From Aldrovandia affinis (Eukaryota; Chordata; Actinopteri; Notacanthiformes; Halosauridae): DNA of 64,000 bases. The DNA lies in the NCBI GenBank assembly GCA_029706075.1, contig JAINUG010000048.1, positions 5,338,374-5,402,373 of the forward strand, read 5' to 3'. Within the stretch, counting starts at the first letter, position 1; each line of letters begins with the position of its first letter. The notes under the pieces are model-generated. The model was not told where the DNA came from, did no database searches, and was given only the letters and a program-made list of their open reading frames with translations. Below are positions 59,650 to 64,000 of the stretch, one piece after another. The translations under genes were made by a program, and so were the position numbers.

Positions 59650-59880
59650 AAGGACAGCGCGTGTCTCATAATCCACATATGCAGGGCAGGAACAGCATGG
59701 ATTTCATAATGCGTATATGTAGGAACAACGTGTCTCATAATCTGCACTTTTACAGGAACAGTGACCGTCTCATAATGTACACATGCCGGGCAGGAACAGT
59801 GTGCATATCATATTGTGCACATATGCTGGAACAGGGACAAAGCCTTTCTCATGCGCATATGCAAGTCAGCACATGAACAG
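59650..59880. repeat. Degenerate minisatellite, about 36-bp unit
   Basis: TCTCATAATGCACATATGCA followed by GGGCAGGAACAG recurs with TCATAAT-type anchors at 59665, 59704, 59735, 59770 and 59808, and a weaker one at 59849. Spacing drifts from 31 to 41 bp, indicating an old, diverged array. Confidence 0.8.
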
Positions 59881-61153
59881 CATGAACACAGGTGTAAAAA
59901 GGTGCTTATTTTTGGCAATTTTACGGCATGATTCAAGGATGTTATGCAGTGGCAGTGTCCAGGTCCAGGTCCTTTGCTTACAGTCTTCATTGAAAATATT
60001 CAATGAAAATAGCCACATTGATTGTTTTTATTGTTGCAATGAAAATGGTCAGGTGAGTTCAAGTTTTCCATTTGGATTCCTGCTCACAAGCTCACCATTT
60101 TGCAGTCATTAAACTCAAATCTAGGTCTGATTTCAGTGTCATGCTATTCTACCAAAACAGCCTCATCCTCGGGTTATGAATATAATTAATCTGAAATAGA
60201 ATGTACCCAGAAACATAATGCACATAATCGGCAGGACAGAGTGAATTATAGTCATGTTATTCAGCCCTTTTAAAGTGCCAGAGCTTGTTTTATTGAGCAG
60301 TATAATTGTTACCACCTTCAGGTTTAAACATGGCACGCTTGCACAGTTAACCAAACACCAAAGTCGAGAGCCAAATAGCACAAATAAAAAATCCATCCAT
60401 TGTCAGGTATCAAAAGTGAGAATGCCTCATGTTTCTTTGATGTAAAGCCATGTTTCCACCTGAACTGCAATGCAACTCATGGTTAGAAAGTGCTGCTGGG
60501 AGTTGGTGGAGCGGGGTGTGGGGGTCTCCTGATGACCATAACTCAGAGTTAACCAGTGCCAAAGGCAGGAAAGTTGCTTTTTTTACGGTGCTCTCCAGCG
60601 CACCGCCAGCTGCCGCTCAGTAGCATGAGCTGCCTAACATGTTTTATGGCATAGAGTTCGCTCTGCACAGCGCCAGGGCATGACTGTGTAATCCAGGAAT
60701 CAGGACCACCTGCCAACCAGCACCCATCACCCATAATCCCCTGTGTTTGTGCTGCTCTGTGCGCTGTTGCCTTGCAGGGCTAGCTTTCAGGAGCTGCCTG
60801 GATTTCCTTGTGGTACGATAAACTATAAACTATAGTCTGAGAAAGGATAAGCAGAAGAGTTAAAGAAGGGAGAGTGGGTAAGAGCCACAGTCGGTCACAG
60901 TGTTAGGAGAGGACTGGGAAATGTTCTGTGTGATTTGAGACCAAAGGCTTGCGAAGCAGTGCCAAGGATAACTTATTCACATCCATAGCCGTGCATGTGT
61001 CTGTCTGGCCAATGGCTAGTGGCCAATCTGTCCTACTGAGGCAGAGCAACCTCCCCCATGGCTTTGAGCTGTGGTTTGGAACCGATGAACAAAGATTAAT
61101 GATGACGAAGTGATGATAATATACAACACTTGAAAAATCTCTGTCAACCTTCA
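59881..61153. other. Non-coding stretch
   Basis: Single-copy DNA with no recognised repeat or gene. Confidence 0.4.
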
Positions 61154-61159
61154 CTGGAA

Positions 61160-61232
61160 GTGCTCCCCGATGGAAGCTGAAGCCGAAGATGGTGAGCACC
61201 AGCCAGTTCTTGGCCGCGGTGCCCACGTCTTC
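61160..61232 (-). CDS. Candidate coding exon with a hydrophobic segment, unknown product
   Basis: On the minus strand TTATTTTGCTGTAG precedes 61232 as an acceptor. The frame then reads EDVGTAAKNWLVLTIFGFSF, followed by HRG. In the first 20 codons almost every third base is G or C (GAC GTG GGC ACC GCG GCC AAG AAC TGG CTG GTG CTC ACC ATC TTC ...), a strong coding-like signature against an AT-rich background. The NWLVLTIFGFSF core is hydrophobic, like the start of a membrane segment. The 3' border is unclear: possible donors GTGAAG or GTTGAC lie near 61145-61155. A plus-strand donor-like GATG|GTGAGC also occurs here, so the opposite strand cannot be excluded. The protein is not recognised. Confidence 0.35.
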
Positions 61233-64000
61233 CTACAGCAAAATAATATTGAGCCTGAAGCTCTCCAATGGAGCAGTTCCAATTGAAAACTACACACATA
61301 AGGCAACGCACAGGGGTTTTAACTGGTCAAGGCCAAGGCAGGCCACTATAGGCACAGAATGATGAACTTATGGTTTTCAAATAGCTCAGCCCCCTCTCTA
61401 ACCGCACCAAGTTCCACCAACACGCACATGGACTCTCTCCCCACCCCCAATTATTGCAGCATGTAGGCCCACAAACTCTGGCTGGTGTCAGTCTGTCACT
61501 TTGACAGAACCAGACGTAACACCCCATCATTTGTTACCGCCAGGTCGTGACCTTATGATGGATGCCCCCTCCCTCCCACTCAGAATGCTAACCACCATCT
61601 CAGCCCCTTGCTTCCCCACTGACAAGTCAAATCATCATTGTCAGAGAGAGATAAAAGATGAACGCCTGATTCAAGACCCCGCAAAGAGGGTTAAACATCC
61701 CATAATGGAACAATCAGGGCCACGTCCTATCTCCGAGGCGAACAAACCACCGCGCTCCCCGAACGCTCCGTCTCTTGCCATATGCAATCCTCCGAGAATG
61801 CCTGGGAGAAGGAGAGCAGAGAGAGATCGCAAGGGTTATTTAAGTAATGTAGACCATTTGTATCTGGCCATTAGCGCTCCAGGCATGCACGGCAGGGGGA
61901 AAGAAGATCAAGGTTCAAAGTTTGTCTTTATTTGGTGCATTAAATCATGGAGCACGGAAGGACATAGGGAGGCATTTCACGGCGGCTTCTCTTTGGTGCA
62001 TTCTGCTTGTCTCTCCTGGTTACACAAGCGGGTGCGTCGTGCTGGTCCTTCTCGCCACCCCCCACGGTGGGTCGGATTCTCCCAAATCTGGACCTGTCAG
62101 GGTGCGCGTGGTTCACATTCCTCACCGGACCCGTCGCCCGCCCCCCGTGGACCTGGCACCACAAGGCAACTCTGTGTCAGACTCTGTCCCGCTGCGGCGG
62201 GATAACTCTGTTACTGTAACAGGCATGCTCCTGTAATTTTTCCCCCCTTTTTTCTCGGTTTCTGTTTGTCATGGTGATTATTGGAGCTTTCCCTTATTTA
62301 TTCTTTTCTCAGTGAAATCCGCTCCCCTGCCTCTGGTCTCACATATGTTCCAAGAATGTTGAACAAGAACCACATTTCCCCCCGCCCCCCAAAAAAATAC
62401 AAAATACAAAAAAAAGCAGACATTGAAAGCTTTGTGTTGTAGGCGCTGCACCGTTTCACCAAAATGAATGGGGATATACACTATACCTGTCATTTTGCTT
62501 GTCTTCTTTCCCACACCCTTTTTCTCCCATTGCAAATTGTAGTTCTCGCAGGTTTTCCACAGGTTATGGTAGAGCAGAGCCTATCAAATAGGGAGCTGTT
62601 ACAGCATTATTTCTGAGGCTTTAATTTGACCTTCCTGTGAATGGCCCCAGCTATGGTTTACCTGCAGGACTGTCCTGGGATGGAGATTTGTGGGTCAGCT
62701 GGGATTTTACATAACTAATGTGGTTTGCCATTCTAAAAAGCAAACACATACTGTGAAGTGAGGCATCCGGTTGCGCCCCCAGGGAAATGCTGCTAGCCTC
62801 AAGCCCAAGAACCAAACTCTGCAGACAAATGTGGTGGCCTCTAGCATTTAGCAGCACAACAACACAAAATCAAAAGGCGTCTTTAAACTAAATTTACTGC
62901 ATCCTTCTGATTTATTTGCACTTCCTCCAAACAGGGCTGGAGCCTGGGAGACATTAGCAGGAGGCGATGCTGCTCATCACATACAGTGGCCTTGCAGTGC
63001 CCTAACCAAAGGGAAGTGGTCCAAAACGTTCACCCGGGATTGAGCAGAGACATTGCTGGTAGCTTGCTATGAAACATTGAGCAATTTTGTGTGTAACTTG
63101 AGAGTCCTCTTTGTTGTTTTTTTTCAATCTTATTTGGCAGGAAGAATTCTCCAAAAATTATATCTGAGTGCTGTTGATGGAATTTGGAAAGAATACCTCT
63201 CCTCAAATTTGGCGGGGCATATCCCCATGTAATCTTGTTGTGTTTTATAAGAAAATAACAGTGTTATCCGTCTTGACCGCGCTTAATGCTGGCAACGCAG
63301 GCTCTAGTGCATGTTGTCATTTCCAGGGAAAAGGGTGTTCACTACAAATTCTCACCCCAAAAAAAGGGAAAAAGAAAGAGTTGCCTGCGTTGGGAATTTT
63401 TTTATTATCATTTATTTACTTTGGCTACAGCCTTTGCCAACCAAAAAGAGTTACGGATTCCGTATTTCAGATCTCAAACAACATTGCCCTAATCTGCGTC
63501 TGGTCTGAATTTTAGGGAGATTTATTGTTCTTGCCTTCCACTTTTCACACCCTCTCCCCTATCATAAGAAGCACAACCTCTTTCTCCTCATATAACCACT
63601 CTGAAATAAGATCCACACAGTTCAACATTAATATCCCTTTGAATGGCACTGGCAAATTCCAGCTCAGGTGTGTGACACTAACACACACCTTTAGCCTTTT
63701 TAGACATTAACACACACCATTAGACTTCTCTTAACTTCCTCTGACCTCTGTCTTGGGAAGGGGGGGCTTCCCATGTAGGAAGTAGAAAAAGGTTCACACT
63801 ATTAAAAATAACATACATTGATTTGATTGTCAGCTCATGAGAGGGATGTTGGCAGTGTTTTATGAGATTTGTTCAGACCTGATGCTTAGGATTTTATGTT
63901 ATATAGCAGATGAGGGAAAAGCTGGCACAATCTAAGAACGGGTCCATATTTGTGTATTTGCCACTATGGTTTAATCCACCTGAGGCCAAATCACGTTTGT
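61233..64000. other. Non-coding stretch to the window edge
   Basis: A 234-codon plus-strand frame at 61501-62205 is the second longest in the window. It has no domain, no repeated pattern and no splice context, so I do not call it a gene. AT-rich from 62230 on. An A-run flanked by C-runs lies at 62379-62416. Confidence 0.4.

Noticed and set aside
59063-59671. 202-codon plus-strand frame
   Set aside because: Overlapped by 111-130-codon minus-strand frames. Low stop density from base composition explains all of them.
61501-62205. 234-codon plus-strand frame
   Set aside because: No recognisable motif, no splice or promoter context, and competing open frames on both strands in the same GC-richer DNA.

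Overview
The window is vertebrate nuclear DNA, almost certainly from a ray-finned (teleost) fish. Evidence: tRNA-derived fish SINEs, Tc1/mariner remnants, a piggyBac remnant, a Harbinger-type MITE, two interspersed repeats I know from teleost genomes, long CA/GT and CT microsatellites, and generally sparse CpG with a few CpG-rich islands. There are no operons or bacterial signals. The species cannot be resolved from sequence alone.

The 64 kb reads as a gene desert or a set of very large introns. No complete protein-coding gene can be recognised. Most open frames are short, lie over tandem repeats, or lack codon structure. The best host-coding evidence is three short minus-strand segments with splice-like borders and coding-like codon use: about 61.16-61.23 kb (hydrophobic), 57.17-57.25 kb (helical), and 43.40-43.45 kb (ends in a stop, like a terminal exon). 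They could belong to one minus-strand gene read right to left, but I cannot name it and the link is inference.

Layout. 0-4 kb: single-copy DNA with an imperfect hairpin at the left edge. 4.0-7.5 kb: three unrelated minisatellites (50-bp dimeric unit, 31 bp, 33 bp). 8.5-9.7 kb: a CpG-rich block beside a degraded transposon-type protein fragment. 9.7-31.4 kb: mostly single-copy DNA, with a 46-bp CA-rich minisatellite near 15 kb, three SINE copies (17.8, 19.9, 25.5 kb) and several CTCF-like motifs. 31.4-34 kb: a dead Tc1-like element, then an approximately 800-bp fish repeat. 36-41 kb: a 37-bp minisatellite and another fish interspersed repeat. 43.5 and 46.9 kb: inverted copies of a roughly 105-bp repeat. 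50.4 kb: a long GT tract beside a CT tract. 52.6-54.6 kb: a Tc1 transposase tail interrupted at a TTAA by an internally deleted piggyBac-like element. 57.55-58.17 kb: a 609-bp MITE with perfect 14-bp inverted ends and a TTA duplication. 59.65-59.88 kb: a degenerate minisatellite. The right end is single-copy.

I found no evidence of a novel multi-gene system. The most useful observations are the two dissected DNA transposons (57.6 and 52.9 kb), the hairpin at 9-112, the CpG-rich block at 8.5-9.3 kb and the minus-strand exon candidates.
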